A stretch of 47,643 nt of DNA from Hymenobacteraceae bacterium (GTDB lineage: Bacteria; Bacteroidota; Bacteroidia; Cytophagales; Flexibacteraceae), in contig CANHCT010000006.1 of assembly GCA_947459175.1 (NCBI GenBank), positions 1 to 47,643 of the forward strand, in the 5' to 3' direction. Positions 15,681 through 24,706 of this stretch are shown here, piece by piece; within the stretch, counting starts at the first letter, position 1; each line of letters opens with the position of its first letter. A model generated the notes under the pieces. The model worked only from the letters and a program-made list of their open reading frames with translations. It ran no database searches and was not told the DNA's origin. The position numbers were made by a program, and so were the translations under genes.

Positions 15681-18635
15681 ATGTCTGCAATTTCTGCCCG
15701 GGCCAGGTCCTCGCTTATTTCCCTTTTTCAGGATCGCTTTCTGGATGATGAAACATCAAAGATTCTGTATGCCACCGATGCCTCGGCCTATCGGGAAATT
15801 CCCCTTGGAATTGTTTTTCCGAAGGACAGTTCTGAGGTTCAGAAATTGGTACAAGTGGCTGATGAACATGGATTTGCCATAATCCCCCGTGCAGCCGGAA
15901 CCTCCCTGGCCGGACAAGTGGTGGGCAATGGTCTTGTTGCCGATATTTCGCGGTACATGACCCGTATTCTGGAACTGAATAAAGAGGAAAAATGGGTACG
16001 GGTGCAGCCCGGTGTTATCCGCGATGACTTAAACCGCTTTCTCCGGCCGCATGGTTTGTTTTTTGGTCCGGAGACATCTACAGCCAACAGGGCTATGATC
16101 GGAGGGATGGTGGGCAACAACTCCTGCGGGTCCAATTCGGTGGTATATGGGTCTGTGAGAGAGCATTTGCTTGAAGCAGGCATGGTTCTGGCTGATGGTA
16201 GCCTTGAATTTTTTTCTACCGAAAATGCAAGCAGCGATTTTTCGCAGAATACAGGATACCGACGGCAAGGAAACTTCAGATGGGAACTGAGGAGAAAAAT
16301 GGTATCCATGCTGTCGGAGGCCGGAGTAGCAGAGGAAATCGAAAAGCATTTTCCCAAATCCTCCGTTACCCGGCGCAACACCGGCTATGCAGTGGATATG
16401 CTGCTGAGGCAGAAGCCTTTCCGGGCCGATGGTCCCGACTTTAATTTGTGCGCCTTGCTTGCCGGATCCGAAGGCACGCTGGGCATGTTCACCGAATTCA
16501 AACTCAGCCTATCCGACTTGCCGCCGCCCCATGCGGGCCTTTTGTGCATCCATTGCCATTCGGTAGATGAAGCCCTGCGGGCCAATCTGGTGGCTCTGGA
16601 GTTTCAGATTTCGGCATCCGAACTCATGGACCATTATGTACTGGAGTGTACCCGCAACAATCCCGAACAGCGTCAAAACCGATTTTTTGTACAGGGCGAC
16701 CCCGCTGCCATTTTGGTAGTAGAATTGTCGGCAGAGTCTCCGGAACGGGTGGAGTCGGAGGCCGCCCGAATGCAATCCAGGCTGAAAGAGGAGAATCTGG
16801 GGTATCATTATCCTTTGATTACGGGTGCCGATGTGTCCAGAATCTGGGCTTTGCGGAAGGCAGGACTGGGACTTCTTTCCAATATGCCGGGCGATGCCAA
16901 ACCCGTTGCGGTAATTGAGGATACAGCGGTAGATGTCCGGGACTTGCCTGCATACATCCGCGAATTCAATGAAATTTTGGGAAACCGGGGGCTTTACTCT
17001 GTTCACTATGCCCATGCCGGCTCGGGCGAACTTCACCTTCGGCCCATCATCAATCTGAAAACCAAAGAGGGCCATGAACTTTTCCGGCAGATTGCCACAG
17101 ACATTGCCCGTCTGGTAAAAAAATACCACGGCTCGCTGAGCGGTGAGCACGGCGACGGCAGGCTCAGGGGCGAATTTATTCCTCTCATGGTAGGCGAATC
17201 GAACTACCGGCTTTTCCGAAAAATCAAGGCCCTGTGGGATCCAAAGGGCATTTTTAATCCCGGAAAAATCGTGGATACACCGCCGATGGATTCCTTTCTG
17301 CGGTATTCGGCCGAAAAAGAGGATGCCCCTTTTCAAACCTATTTCGATTTCGGGCCGATGAGCATGCAGCAGCATGCCGAACAATGCAATGGTTCAGGCG
17401 ATTGCCGCAAGCCTGCACAGGCGGGAGGTACGATGTGTCCGAGTTACATGGCCACCCGAAATGAGAAAGATACCACCCGTGCCCGTGCCAACATCCTGCG
17501 GGAACTGATGAGCAGCGCCCCTGAGGATGCGCTATCAAGGCCTGAAATAAAGGAAGTGATGGAACTCTGCCTGAGTTGCAAAGGCTGTAAGTCAGAATGT
17601 CCGAGCAATGTGGATGTCGCCAAACTGAAAGCGGAATTTCTGCAGCACTACCACAGCCGGCATGGTCTACCCCTGCGAAGCCGCCTCATTGGAAACTTCT
17701 CCCGTCTTTCGGCGGCTGGATCCCTGTTTCCCGGTGCTTTCAATCTGGTAGCCGGCCAAAACTTTTTCTCCCGGATTTTCAAAAGAATCATGGGCTTTGC
17801 ACCTGAGCGAAGCTTGCCAACACTTGCTCCTCAATCCTTAAGAAAATGGTTTGCCGCAGAGGGCAAAAAAAACAACCCGCAGAATCCCGTGTCTGAACTG
17901 TGGTTTTTTGTGGATGAATTTACCAATTACAACGATACCGAAATCGGGAAAACTGCCGTTTCGCTTTTGCAAAGACTTGGCTATCATGTAGATATTGTAA
18001 GTCATCCGGAATCCGGCAGGGCTTTTCTTTCCAAAGGAATGCTGAAAGAAGCCCGGGATCTGGCCCGGCGTAATGTCGAAATTTTTCACCCTCTGGTTTC
18101 TGAGCGCAAACCCCTGATTGGTCTGGAGCCATCTGCCATTTTGGGATTTGTGGATGAATATCCCGATTTGCTCAGGGCTGAAATGAAAGAAAAGGCGCAA
18201 AACCTTGCCCCTCATTGTTGGCTGATTGATGAATTTATAAGCCGGGAGTTTGAGTCGGGCCGAATCTCCGCTGCCTTGTTTTCTGCCGAAAAAAGACGAA
18301 TTCGGCTTCATGGGCATTGCCATCAGAAAGCCATGGGCAGGCTGGTTGCCACCAAAAAAATATTATCCATACCCCGGAATTATGAGGTATTGCTGATACC
18401 CTCGGGCTGCTGCGGAATGGCCGGTTCATTTGGCTATGAGGCCGAGCATTTCCAAATTTCAATGGAAGTGGGTGAATTGGTGCTGTTTCCCGCCATCCGA
18501 AAGATGGATGCAGAAACCCTCATAGCCGCCCCGGGAACAAGTTGCCGCCATCAAATAGCGGACGGTACAGGGAGAAGGGCGCTCCATCCGGTCGAAATAT
18601 TGTGGGATGCCTTGCAGAATCAACCTTCGGAATAG
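15681..18635 (+). CDS. FAD-linked oxidoreductase fused to an Fe-S/CCG domain (GlcD-GlpC type, YdiJ-like)
   Basis: A 984-residue fusion. Residues of about 30-540 are a PCMH-type FAD domain and an FAD-oxidase C-terminal domain, with IPRAAGTSLAGQ and GGMVGNNSCGSNS for FAD binding and LSGEHGDGRLRGEF near the end. Next come two 4Fe-4S sites: a C-x5-C ... MCPS set, then CLSCKGCKSECP (C630, C633, C636, C640). The last third is a GlpC/HdrD-like CCG domain with HGHCHQK and GCCGMAG (C910, C911). Proteins with this arrangement oxidise 2-hydroxy acids such as D-2-hydroxyglutarate or D-lactate and pass electrons to the quinone pool. The substrate cannot be fixed from sequence. ATG 15681 is preferred to TTG 15672. 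Confidence 0.9.
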   Translation: MSAISARARSSLISLFQDRFLDDETSKILYATDASAYREIPLGIVFPKDSSEVQKLVQVADEHGFAIIPRAAGTSLAGQVVGNGLVADISRYMTRILELNKEEKWVRVQPGVIRDDLNRFLRPHGLFFGPETSTANRAMIGGMVGNNSCGSNSVVYGSVREHLLEAGMVLADGSLEFFSTENASSDFSQNTGYRRQGNFRWELRRKMVSMLSEAGVAEEIEKHFPKSSVTRRNTGYAVDMLLRQKPFRADGPDFNLCALLAGSEGTLGMFTEFKLSLSDLPPPHAGLLCIHCHSVDEALRANLVALEFQISASELMDHYVLECTRNNPEQRQNRFFVQGDPAAILVVELSAESPERVESEAARMQSRLKEENLGYHYPLITGADVSRIWALRKAGLGLLSNMPGDAKPVAVIEDTAVDVRDLPAYIREFNEILGNRGLYSVHYAHAGSGELHLRPIINLKTKEGHELFRQIATDIARLVKKYHGSLSGEHGDGRLRGEFIPLMVGESNYRLFRKIKALWDPKGIFNPGKIVDTPPMDSFLRYSAEKEDAPFQTYFDFGPMSMQQHAEQCNGSGDCRKPAQAGGTMCPSYMATRNEKDTTRARANILRELMSSAPEDALSRPEIKEVMELCLSCKGCKSECPSNVDVAKLKAEFLQHYHSRHGLPLRSRLIGNFSRLSAAGSLFPGAFNLVAGQNFFSRIFKRIMGFAPERSLPTLAPQSLRKWFAAEGKKNNPQNPVSELWFFVDEFTNYNDTEIGKTAVSLLQRLGYHVDIVSHPESGRAFLSKGMLKEARDLARRNVEIFHPLVSERKPLIGLEPSAILGFVDEYPDLLRAEMKEKAQNLAPHCWLIDEFISREFESGRISAALFSAEKRRIRLHGHCHQKAMGRLVATKKILSIPRNYEVLLIPSGCCGMAGSFGYEAEHFQISMEVGELVLFPAIRKMDAETLIAAPGTSCRHQIADGTGRRALHPVEILWDALQNQPSE

Positions 18636-18725
18636 CGCAGCCGAAAGTCGGATTTTGTTTCAATTTCTGCTTTTTCGGATGTTAAAATCGGCTTTATTTG
18701 CGCCACTATTATTCACACCTTACAA

Positions 18726-19694
18726 ATGAATTCAGGAAAAGAGGCCATCCTGGTCACGGGTGCCTGCGGGCAACTGGGAACCGAATTGGTGGGCGAACTG
18801 CGGAAAATATACGGCGAGGGGCAAGTCTTGGCCACAGACATGAAACCCTCTGAAAATCAGGTTTTTGATTCGGGTCCTTTTCAGACGCTGAATGTATTGG
18901 ATAAAAAAGGGCTTCAGGAAATAGTGGAGCGTTTTCGTCCCACACAGATATACCATCTGGCGGCCATCCTTTCGGCTGCTGCCGAGCGAAATCCTACCCT
19001 TGCATGGGATGTGAATATCGCCGGTTTTATGAATGTGCTGGATGTGGCCAAATCGGCTCCCTCCAAAGTTTACAAGGTGTATGCACCCAGCAGCATAGCA
19101 GTTTTCGGGCCTCATACTCCAAGGAGAGATACCCCTCAGCATACCATTACCGATCCCACGACAGTGTATGGCATTACCAAGCTGGTGGGAGAGCGGCTTT
19201 CTGACTATTATTTTGCTCAGTATCAGCTCGATGTACGGAGTATTCGGTATCCCGGGCTCATCAGCTATAAAACCCCGCCGGGTGGCGGAACCACCGATTA
19301 TGCGGTAGAAATCTTTCATAAGGTTTTGACCGATAGGAAATATGTTTCTTTTCTTGGCCCGGATACACCGCTGCCCATGATGTACATGCCCGATGCCCTG
19401 CGCGGAACACTGGAACTGATGGAGGCCCCTGCCGAAAAACTGACGATTCGGTCTTCTTACAACATGGCGGCCATGTGCTTTACTCCCCATGAGCTGGCCG
19501 AAGAAATCAAAAGGCAGTTTGGGGAGTTTGAAATGGGATATTCGCCGGATTTCCGGCAGCACATTGCCGATTCATGGCCAGCCTCACTTGACGATACACA
19601 GGCCCGCCTGGATTGGGGCTGGCTACCCCGATTCGGCTTGAAGGAAATGGTAGCAGATATGCTCAAGAATATCAGACTTCCTGCCAGAGTCTGA
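18726..19694 (+). CDS. L-threonine 3-dehydrogenase, NAD-dependent epimerase (SDR) type
   Basis: A 322-residue extended short-chain dehydrogenase. The NAD site is TGACGQLG (11-18) and the catalytic pair is Y148-x3-K152 in YGITK. The segment with IRYPGLISYKTPPGGGTTDYA is characteristic of the epimerase-like threonine dehydrogenases first studied in cold-adapted Flavobacterium, which oxidise L-threonine to 2-amino-3-ketobutyrate. It lies 90 nt after the FAD/Fe-S gene with a -7-like TTTATTTG in between, so it may have its own promoter. A sugar-nucleotide epimerase is the alternative but fits less well. Confidence 0.87.
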   Translation: MNSGKEAILVTGACGQLGTELVGELRKIYGEGQVLATDMKPSENQVFDSGPFQTLNVLDKKGLQEIVERFRPTQIYHLAAILSAAAERNPTLAWDVNIAGFMNVLDVAKSAPSKVYKVYAPSSIAVFGPHTPRRDTPQHTITDPTTVYGITKLVGERLSDYYFAQYQLDVRSIRYPGLISYKTPPGGGTTDYAVEIFHKVLTDRKYVSFLGPDTPLPMMYMPDALRGTLELMEAPAEKLTIRSSYNMAAMCFTPHELAEEIKRQFGEFEMGYSPDFRQHIADSWPASLDDTQARLDWGWLPRFGLKEMVADMLKNIRLPARV

Positions 19695-19782
19695 AAGTTG
19701 ACCAAGTACATCCATTTATTACACGGTACTTGTAATTCCGGGTTGAATTCTTTTGCTTTGCGGTTCTCTTTTCAAAGTCCGC

Positions 19783-20703
19783 ATGCAAATTAAAATTTTT
19801 ACTCTGGTAATTGCAGCATTTTTCCTATCGGCAGGCAAGTTGTTTGCACAGCCAAGATATCAAATTCTGGACTTTAGGGACCCTAAACTCAGAACATTTT
19901 CAGTGCTGGCCCAATTTGGTACTGCCAACTACTTCGGAGATCTTTGTCCCACAGGTGATTGCTATGGCAATTCCAAATTCAACGCGGGCCTTGGAGTATC
20001 CTACAGGATGAATGACTACCTGTTTTTTTCTTTTAATCTGCAATATTATCGCATGGGCGGATCTGATAAAGAGACAGGAAATCCTGGTTTGGTAAAAAGA
20101 AATCTTTCTTTCAGGGCTGATAATTTCGAGGCCTCTTTTTTGGCTCATTTCGAATTTCTGAATTACAATACCTTCAGGTATCTCAGCAGAAAAGAATTTC
20201 CGGTGAGTATGTTTATGTTCACAGGATTCGGCATTACCACCAACAGTCCAATGGCTCAACCGGCCGGCGGAACAGATTTCGTCGCCTTGCGGCCTCTTCA
20301 AACAGAAGGTGTAGCATATTCCCCCGTAGCCGCCATCCTTCCCATAGGCCTGGGAATCAGTTACAAAGTGTTGAAAAATTTAGAGGTTACCCTAAAGGCC
20401 GGATATCGTTTCACTTCTTCTGATTATCTTGATGATGTGAGCGGTAAATATGCCGACCCGGCAACTCTAAAAAGTAATCAGGCAAGAGATTTTGCTTATC
20501 GGGGAGATGAGGTTGGTTTTGAAGGCTATGGTATTGGTTCGAAAAGGGGCAATCCGGATTCAAACGATGGCTATCTGCTTTTCAATCTCGAAGTTCAATA
20601 CAATTTGCCCCATGTTCCGTTCGTAAACTTTTTGGCAGGAAAGAAAACCGAAGCCAAGAAGAGCAGACTATCTCAGCCAACCAACCGCTTGAAGCTGAGA
20701 TAA
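19783..20703 (+). CDS. Outer-membrane beta-barrel protein (DUF6089-like)
   Basis: A 306-residue exported protein. The signal peptide covers residues 1-22 and ends LFAQ. The mature part starts with a strand containing FGTANYFGDL, then GLGVSYRMNDYLFFSFNLQYYRM, and continues with barrel-like strands spaced by polar turns, ending in a basic tail. The 'YFGDL' entry and the layout are typical of DUF6089 outer-membrane proteins of Bacteroidota. Function unknown. ATG 19783 is chosen because it begins a standard signal peptide; the frame extends 10 codons upstream without one. The stop lies 5 bp from the convergent dnaX stop. Confidence 0.75.
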   Translation: MQIKIFTLVIAAFFLSAGKLFAQPRYQILDFRDPKLRTFSVLAQFGTANYFGDLCPTGDCYGNSKFNAGLGVSYRMNDYLFFSFNLQYYRMGGSDKETGNPGLVKRNLSFRADNFEASFLAHFEFLNYNTFRYLSRKEFPVSMFMFTGFGITTNSPMAQPAGGTDFVALRPLQTEGVAYSPVAAILPIGLGISYKVLKNLEVTLKAGYRFTSSDYLDDVSGKYADPATLKSNQARDFAYRGDEVGFEGYGIGSKRGNPDSNDGYLLFNLEVQYNLPHVPFVNFLAGKKTEAKKSRLSQPTNRLKLR

Positions 20704-20708
20704 TTCTA

Positions 20709-22394
20709 TCAGTTGATTTCGAGTCCCAATCGTGCCCTGAGCTCTGAAAGCCCGGGGTATTTTTTTGTCAGGTAGTTAAATTTTTCGGAATTGGTATAGG
20801 GTTTTAACTCACCGGCTGCTTTTTCTGAAACCATGGCCTCAAATTCAGGTTGGTTTTCGTAGTGCATGTAGAAAAAAGATTTGATGTGAACCAACTCCTT
20901 TTCAAAATTGCTCAGAGCAATTTCGTTGGCAAAGGCCAGATATATGGTGAGTCCATCTACATCCTCTTTTAAAGCCAGCTTCCATGCAGAGATATTTTGA
21001 ATACCCTTGTTTTTCATCCAAATAAAGTATTCTTCCTTTGCAGCGGATAAAAGTTCAGGGCTCAGTAGTTTTTTTGTGACAGTAGGAGAAGATGTTTCAG
21101 GTTTTTTCTCATCCGGGATGGCCTGAAGCAGGACTTGCTCAACAGGTTTTTTTATACTGGGCGTTTCACGAAAGCTGGCCCTGTCCAACCGGTTTTTGTC
21201 TTTTGCCACCAAAACCACAGGTTCTGGTGTTTTAAATGACAATACTTCAGATTTAGCGGTTAGCTCAGACTTTTTTTTTTCAGCCTCTGCCTCAAGAGCA
21301 TGGCGTAGATTGGCCATTTTCAGCAGGGAAAGCTCTACCAAAAGCCGGGCATTCTTACTGTTTTTGTACTGAAGGTCTGTTTGCGAGGCAAGATTCAAAA
21401 GATTGAGGAAAAATCCGGCACTGGCATGCCCTGATTGTTCCATATATTGTTTAGCAAGACCTTCGCTTAACTCCATCAGGTTGTGGGTGGCAGGGTCTGA
21501 GGCCAGCAGCAGGTCTCTGAAATGCTCTGCAAGACCAAGAATAAACAAGTGTCCGTCAAAACCCTTCTGCAGAATTTCATCGAAAGTAAGCAGTAGGCCT
21601 GAGCTGTTCCCTTCCAGAATAAACCGGGTAATTTTGAAATAATAGTCACTGTCGAGGATATGCAGATTGGTGATAACCTGCTGATAGGTAACGGCTCTGT
21701 CGGGCGAGAAGGTGCTCACCATGTCGAACATCGACAGGGCATCCCGCATCCCGCCGTCTGCCTTGGTGGCAATTACCCGCAGGCCTTCTTCCTCGAAGGG
21801 AATATTCTCCGATTTTGCCACATTCGCCAGCTGACCGGTGATATCGGAAATTTTAATTCGGTTGAAATCAAAAATCTGACAACGCGAAAGGATGGTTGGA
21901 AGAATTTTGTGCTTTTCGGTGGTTGCCAATATGAAAATCGCATAGTGAGGAGGCTCTTCCAGCGTTTTCAAAAAAGCATTGAATGCAGCCGTACTCAGCA
22001 TATGCACCTCATCGATGATGTACACCTTGTACTCTCCGAATGGTGGCGGAATTCTCACCTGCTCATTCAGGTTGCGAATATCATCCACCGAATTGTTGCT
22101 TGCCGCATCAAGTTCATGGATTATGAATGAATTGTTGCTCTGGTAACTGGTGCAGCATTTGCAGGTTCCGCAGGCCTCTCCCTCTGCGGTAAGGCTTTCA
22201 CAATTTATGGTTTTGGCAAGAATCCGGGCACAGGTAGTCTTACCTACGCCTCTGGGACCGCAAAACAAAAATGCCTGTGCAAGATGGCGGGTCAGAATGG
22301 CATTCTTCAGGGTTTGGGTAATGTGACTTTGACCGACAACCGTATCAAAGGTTGCAGGTCTGTATTTTCGGGCTGAAACAACAAAATTTTCCAT
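20709..22394 (-). CDS. dnaX: DNA polymerase III subunit tau (and probably gamma)
   Basis: A 561-residue clamp-loader ATPase. Walker A is GPRGVGKTT (46-54), zinc-binding cysteines lie at 65-81, Walker B is YIIDEV (125-130), sensor 1 is ATTE (157-160) and the arginine-finger SRC motif is at 170-172. Domain III ends near residue 370. Residues of about 372-470 form a charged linker and the rest a tau-specific C-terminal domain that would bind the polymerase. Codons 372-375 (GAA AAA AAA AAG) hold a run of ten A with stops in both other frames directly after it, so a truncated gamma form of 376-377 residues is likely (see the slippery-site entry). It is the last gene of the FKBP - Wzz-like - lipoprotein - dnaX cluster. 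Confidence 0.96.
   Translation of the reverse strand: MENFVVSARKYRPATFDTVVGQSHITQTLKNAILTRHLAQAFLFCGPRGVGKTTCARILAKTINCESLTAEGEACGTCKCCTSYQSNNSFIIHELDAASNNSVDDIRNLNEQVRIPPPFGEYKVYIIDEVHMLSTAAFNAFLKTLEEPPHYAIFILATTEKHKILPTILSRCQIFDFNRIKISDITGQLANVAKSENIPFEEEGLRVIATKADGGMRDALSMFDMVSTFSPDRAVTYQQVITNLHILDSDYYFKITRFILEGNSSGLLLTFDEILQKGFDGHLFILGLAEHFRDLLLASDPATHNLMELSEGLAKQYMEQSGHASAGFFLNLLNLASQTDLQYKNSKNARLLVELSLLKMANLRHALEAEAEKKKSELTAKSEVLSFKTPEPVVLVAKDKNRLDRASFRETPSIKKPVEQVLLQAIPDEKKPETSSPTVTKKLLSPELLSAAKEEYFIWMKNKGIQNISAWKLALKEDVDGLTIYLAFANEIALSNFEKELVHIKSFFYMHYENQPEFEAMVSEKAAGELKPYTNSEKFNYLTKKYPGLSELRARLGLEIN
21207..21229 (-). other. Hairpin downstream of the dnaX slippery run
   Basis: On the coding strand CACCAGAACC / GGTTTTGGTG forms a 10-bp stem with one G-T pair and a 3-nt loop. 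It begins 40 nt after the slippery codons, farther than the 5-8 nt usual for frameshift stimulators, so its role is uncertain. Confidence 0.4.
21271..21280 (-). other. A10 slippery run in dnaX (candidate gamma/tau switch)
   Basis: On the coding strand the sequence reads GCT GAA AAA AAA AAG TCT GAG CTA, with ten A in a row containing the heptamer A AAA AAG in the right phase. One extra A, or a -1 ribosomal slip, gives GTC TGA and ends after one new codon. One missing A gives AGT CTG AGC TAA. Both outcomes stop at residues 376-377, just past the expected end of domain III. GAGG sequences lie just upstream (GAGGCAGAGGCTG). Confidence 0.7.
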
Positions 22395-22416
22395 TCCGGA
22401 TTTTCTGTGCGGCGTT

Positions 22417-23001
22417 TTAGGGGATTAGCCTGAAGTAGTTCAAATTTTTTAAGCTGTCAGGATTGGGAATAAATTTCCGGATTTTTTTTCTGTATTCCTG
22501 AACAAAGTTTTTGCATACATCGATTTTGCGGTCGTAGGCTTTTCTCAGAAAAAGGACACTGTCGTCGGCAGCTTGTATTTCCTGCATCAATTGATTGATA
22601 ACCTGATATTTGACTGCTTCTTTGTTGGTGTTGATTTCACTTCGGAGTTCGCCGATCAGCGCATTGGTCAATGAATCGTAGCGGTCTATCAGGTTTGATT
22701 TTGCCATTGATAAACGGTCATAGCGGCTTTTTTTCAAATCCTCCAGATGGCCCTTGATTTCCTCCAGATGTTTTGCCGAACTGCCTTCAATCAGACCAAG
22801 TTCTTTCACCATCAAACGGATATTTTCTATTTTCCTGTCCTCAGAAGCCATCATTTCATTCCAGGCGGTGTCGGTACCGGACAATATTCGGTTGTATTGC
22901 TCAGAAATCACATTCCCGGATGTGGCAGATTTGTTCTGTTTTTCTGATGAACAGGCAATTAAGACGCTGAAAATCAAAAAAATGTAAACCCGGGTTTTCA
23001 T
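22417..23001 (-). CDS. Lipoprotein with coiled-coil-like body
   Basis: A 194-residue protein of unknown function. The N-terminus is a lipoprotein signal (MKTRVYIFLIFSVLIAC, lipid-modified C17 followed by SSEKQ). The rest is rich in Glu, Lys, Asp and Ser with heptad-like hydrophobic spacing, suggesting a long coiled coil. No known domain is seen. The start overlaps the end of the Wzz-like gene (ATGA, 22998-23001), so the two are probably made together. The 22-nt gap to dnaX suggests co-transcription. Confidence 0.75.
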   Translation of the reverse strand: MKTRVYIFLIFSVLIACSSEKQNKSATSGNVISEQYNRILSGTDTAWNEMMASEDRKIENIRLMVKELGLIEGSSAKHLEEIKGHLEDLKKSRYDRLSMAKSNLIDRYDSLTNALIGELRSEINTNKEAVKYQVINQLMQEIQAADDSVLFLRKAYDRKIDVCKNFVQEYRKKIRKFIPNPDSLKNLNYFRLIP

Positions 23002-23885
23002 ATTTGGGATTTCTTTTTTCGGTACGTTTTACCAAGGCTGAGGATGATAACGGCAACCAAAGCTAAAAAATTGGAAACACCAAGCGCAATCAATCCAACA
23101 AAAACCATATTGGGTGCAACCGGATTTTTAAAGGGCATAAACGGTTGAATGATGGTGACCGGTTTTGAGAATTTCAACTGGTCTTCAATATCTATAATTC
23201 TGCCCATCAGGTCAATCACTATGGTCTTGTAATCACCCGGACTGGTCATTGAGGTTACATTATTTTTACCGCTTACCACTTTGTCGGCAAATGCGGTATT
23301 GACTGAATCCAACTTCTTTATTTCCTTGTGAATAAAGTCTTTAAGTGTATTGCCATTGTTGTAAAAACGGGAATATCGCAACTGAGAAAATTCATTTGAG
23401 CTTAGGTAGTGCACGATGCCGTTTTGCAGTTTTGGCAAAACAGCATTGTCCTTTACTCGGGCAATCACTCCGAAGGTATAAGAAATCTGAAGGGTCGGCA
23501 GCAGATAATCATCCAAACCTTTGGTCTGTTTTTCAATGGCAATATTGGAAAGGGGCTCAATCCGTGTTATCTGTTTTGCCTCTTGTTCGCTGATTTTCAG
23601 ATGCTTTGATAATAATTTCCAATCTTCATTTACACGCAGATTGTCAAGGTCGGTAAGCAAATCTACGCTCCGGCTGTCCGGAATGGAGTGGCACTCACCA
23701 ATCAATTTTGATTCATAAACCGGAGGCTTCAACTTTAAATAGATGAGACCCAATGCTATTCCAACCAAATTAAAAGCAAGGAAAACCTTTAGATTATTCC
23801 TGAAAAAATCAACAACCTTCACAAAAACCTGCACCAGATCTATTTCATCCGGAGCGGTTTGATGGTCATGAAACTCTTTTACCAT
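22998..23885 (-). CDS. Wzz-like membrane protein (chain-length determinant topology)
   Basis: A 295-residue protein with one membrane helix near residues 33-50 and a second near 260-283, with a large soluble, partly helical periplasmic part between them. A proline-containing segment (PFMPFKNPVAPN) precedes the second helix, as in Wzz proteins that control O-antigen or capsule length. The cytoplasmic end is short and basic (TYRKKKSQI), with no tyrosine-kinase domain. Sequence identity to true Wzz is not obvious, so the assignment rests on topology and the proline-rich motif. It starts 6 nt after the FKBP gene and overlaps the lipoprotein gene by 4 bp. Confidence 0.7.
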   Translation of the reverse strand: MVKEFHDHQTAPDEIDLVQVFVKVVDFFRNNLKVFLAFNLVGIALGLIYLKLKPPVYESKLIGECHSIPDSRSVDLLTDLDNLRVNEDWKLLSKHLKISEQEAKQITRIEPLSNIAIEKQTKGLDDYLLPTLQISYTFGVIARVKDNAVLPKLQNGIVHYLSSNEFSQLRYSRFYNNGNTLKDFIHKEIKKLDSVNTAFADKVVSGKNNVTSMTSPGDYKTIVIDLMGRIIDIEDQLKFSKPVTIIQPFMPFKNPVAPNMVFVGLIALGVSNFLALVAVIILSLGKTYRKKKSQI

Positions 23886-23891
23886 TATGAA

Positions 23892-24689
23892 TTATTTGTC
23901 TACCGAAATCAGTTCTACTTCAAAAATCAAAGTAGCGCCCGGCTGAATTTTGGGTGGTGAACCTCCGTCGCCATAGGCCAGATCAGATGGAATATACAAC
24001 CTCCACTTCGAGCCGGGTTTCATCAGTTGAAGGGCTTCAGTCCAACCTTTTATGACCCCATTTACAGGAAATTGGGCGGGTTGTCCCCTTTCTACAGAGC
24101 TGTCGAACACGGTGCCGTCTATCAAAGTTCCGGTGTAGTGAGTGGTTACTGTGCTGGTTGCTTTCGGGCTTTCACCGGTTCCGTCTTTGATGATTTCGTA
24201 CTGCAGGCGGCTGGGCAACTCCACTACGCCGGGTTTCTTTTTGTTTTCTTCTAAAAATTTTCTTCCGGCCATTTTGTTGGGTTCAGCTGAGCTTTTTGCA
24301 TCGCTTTGCATTTTATTCCTCATTTCCTCTTCAAATTTTTGAAGGGTTGTCATTATTTCTTCGTCCGACATCAAGGGCTTGCCCCCATTGTAGATATCTG
24401 CAAATGATTTTACAAACAGGTCCGGATTGATTTCAATTTTCTGATTGGTAAACTGCCTGGCAATGTTGCTGGCTATGGCATAGGTAAGCCGGTCTTTTTT
24501 AGTCGTGGGTTTGGGTATTTCGGAAGTTGGTTTTTCCCCGGCATTGACTTTTGATTTTTGGCTTTCCGGATAAAGTTTTTGTAATTCTGCATCCTTTTTC
24601 CCGGTGCTTTTTTTGGTTTTCTGTGCCCAAAGATTTCCTGAACTTATGCACAACAAAAGGCCGGAAAGTAAAAAGAGGGTATTTTTCAT
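23892..24689 (-). CDS. Exported FKBP-type peptidyl-prolyl isomerase
   Basis: A 265-residue foldase. Signal peptide 1-22 ends in LWAQ. The middle (about 60-150) is a helical FKBP N-terminal dimerisation-type region, and the last 110 residues are the FKBP domain, with VTTHYTGTLIDGTVFDSS, VIKGWTEALQLMKPGSKW and IPSDLAYGDGG. It resembles FkpA/Mip and should assist folding of periplasmic or outer-membrane proteins. The start is ATG 24689; the frame runs on to 24827 but the extension has no export signal and covers the promoter. It is the first gene of the cluster ending in dnaX. Confidence 0.92.
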   Translation of the reverse strand: MKNTLFLLSGLLLCISSGNLWAQKTKKSTGKKDAELQKLYPESQKSKVNAGEKPTSEIPKPTTKKDRLTYAIASNIARQFTNQKIEINPDLFVKSFADIYNGGKPLMSDEEIMTTLQKFEEEMRNKMQSDAKSSAEPNKMAGRKFLEENKKKPGVVELPSRLQYEIIKDGTGESPKATSTVTTHYTGTLIDGTVFDSSVERGQPAQFPVNGVIKGWTEALQLMKPGSKWRLYIPSDLAYGDGGSPPKIQPGATLIFEVELISVDK

Positions 24690-24706
24690 TAAATGTAAAT
24701 TTGCTG

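Noticed and set aside
16509-17384. 291-residue minus-strand frame
   Set aside because: Antisense to the FAD domain of the oxidoreductase, whose motifs are intact.
18732-19562. 276-residue minus-strand frame
   Set aside because: Antisense to threonine dehydrogenase; no domain is seen.
21271-21280. A10 run in dnaX as a sequencing error
   Set aside because: The main frame stays open on both sides with recognisable DnaX sequence, so the length of ten is consistent with the intact gene; read support should still be checked.
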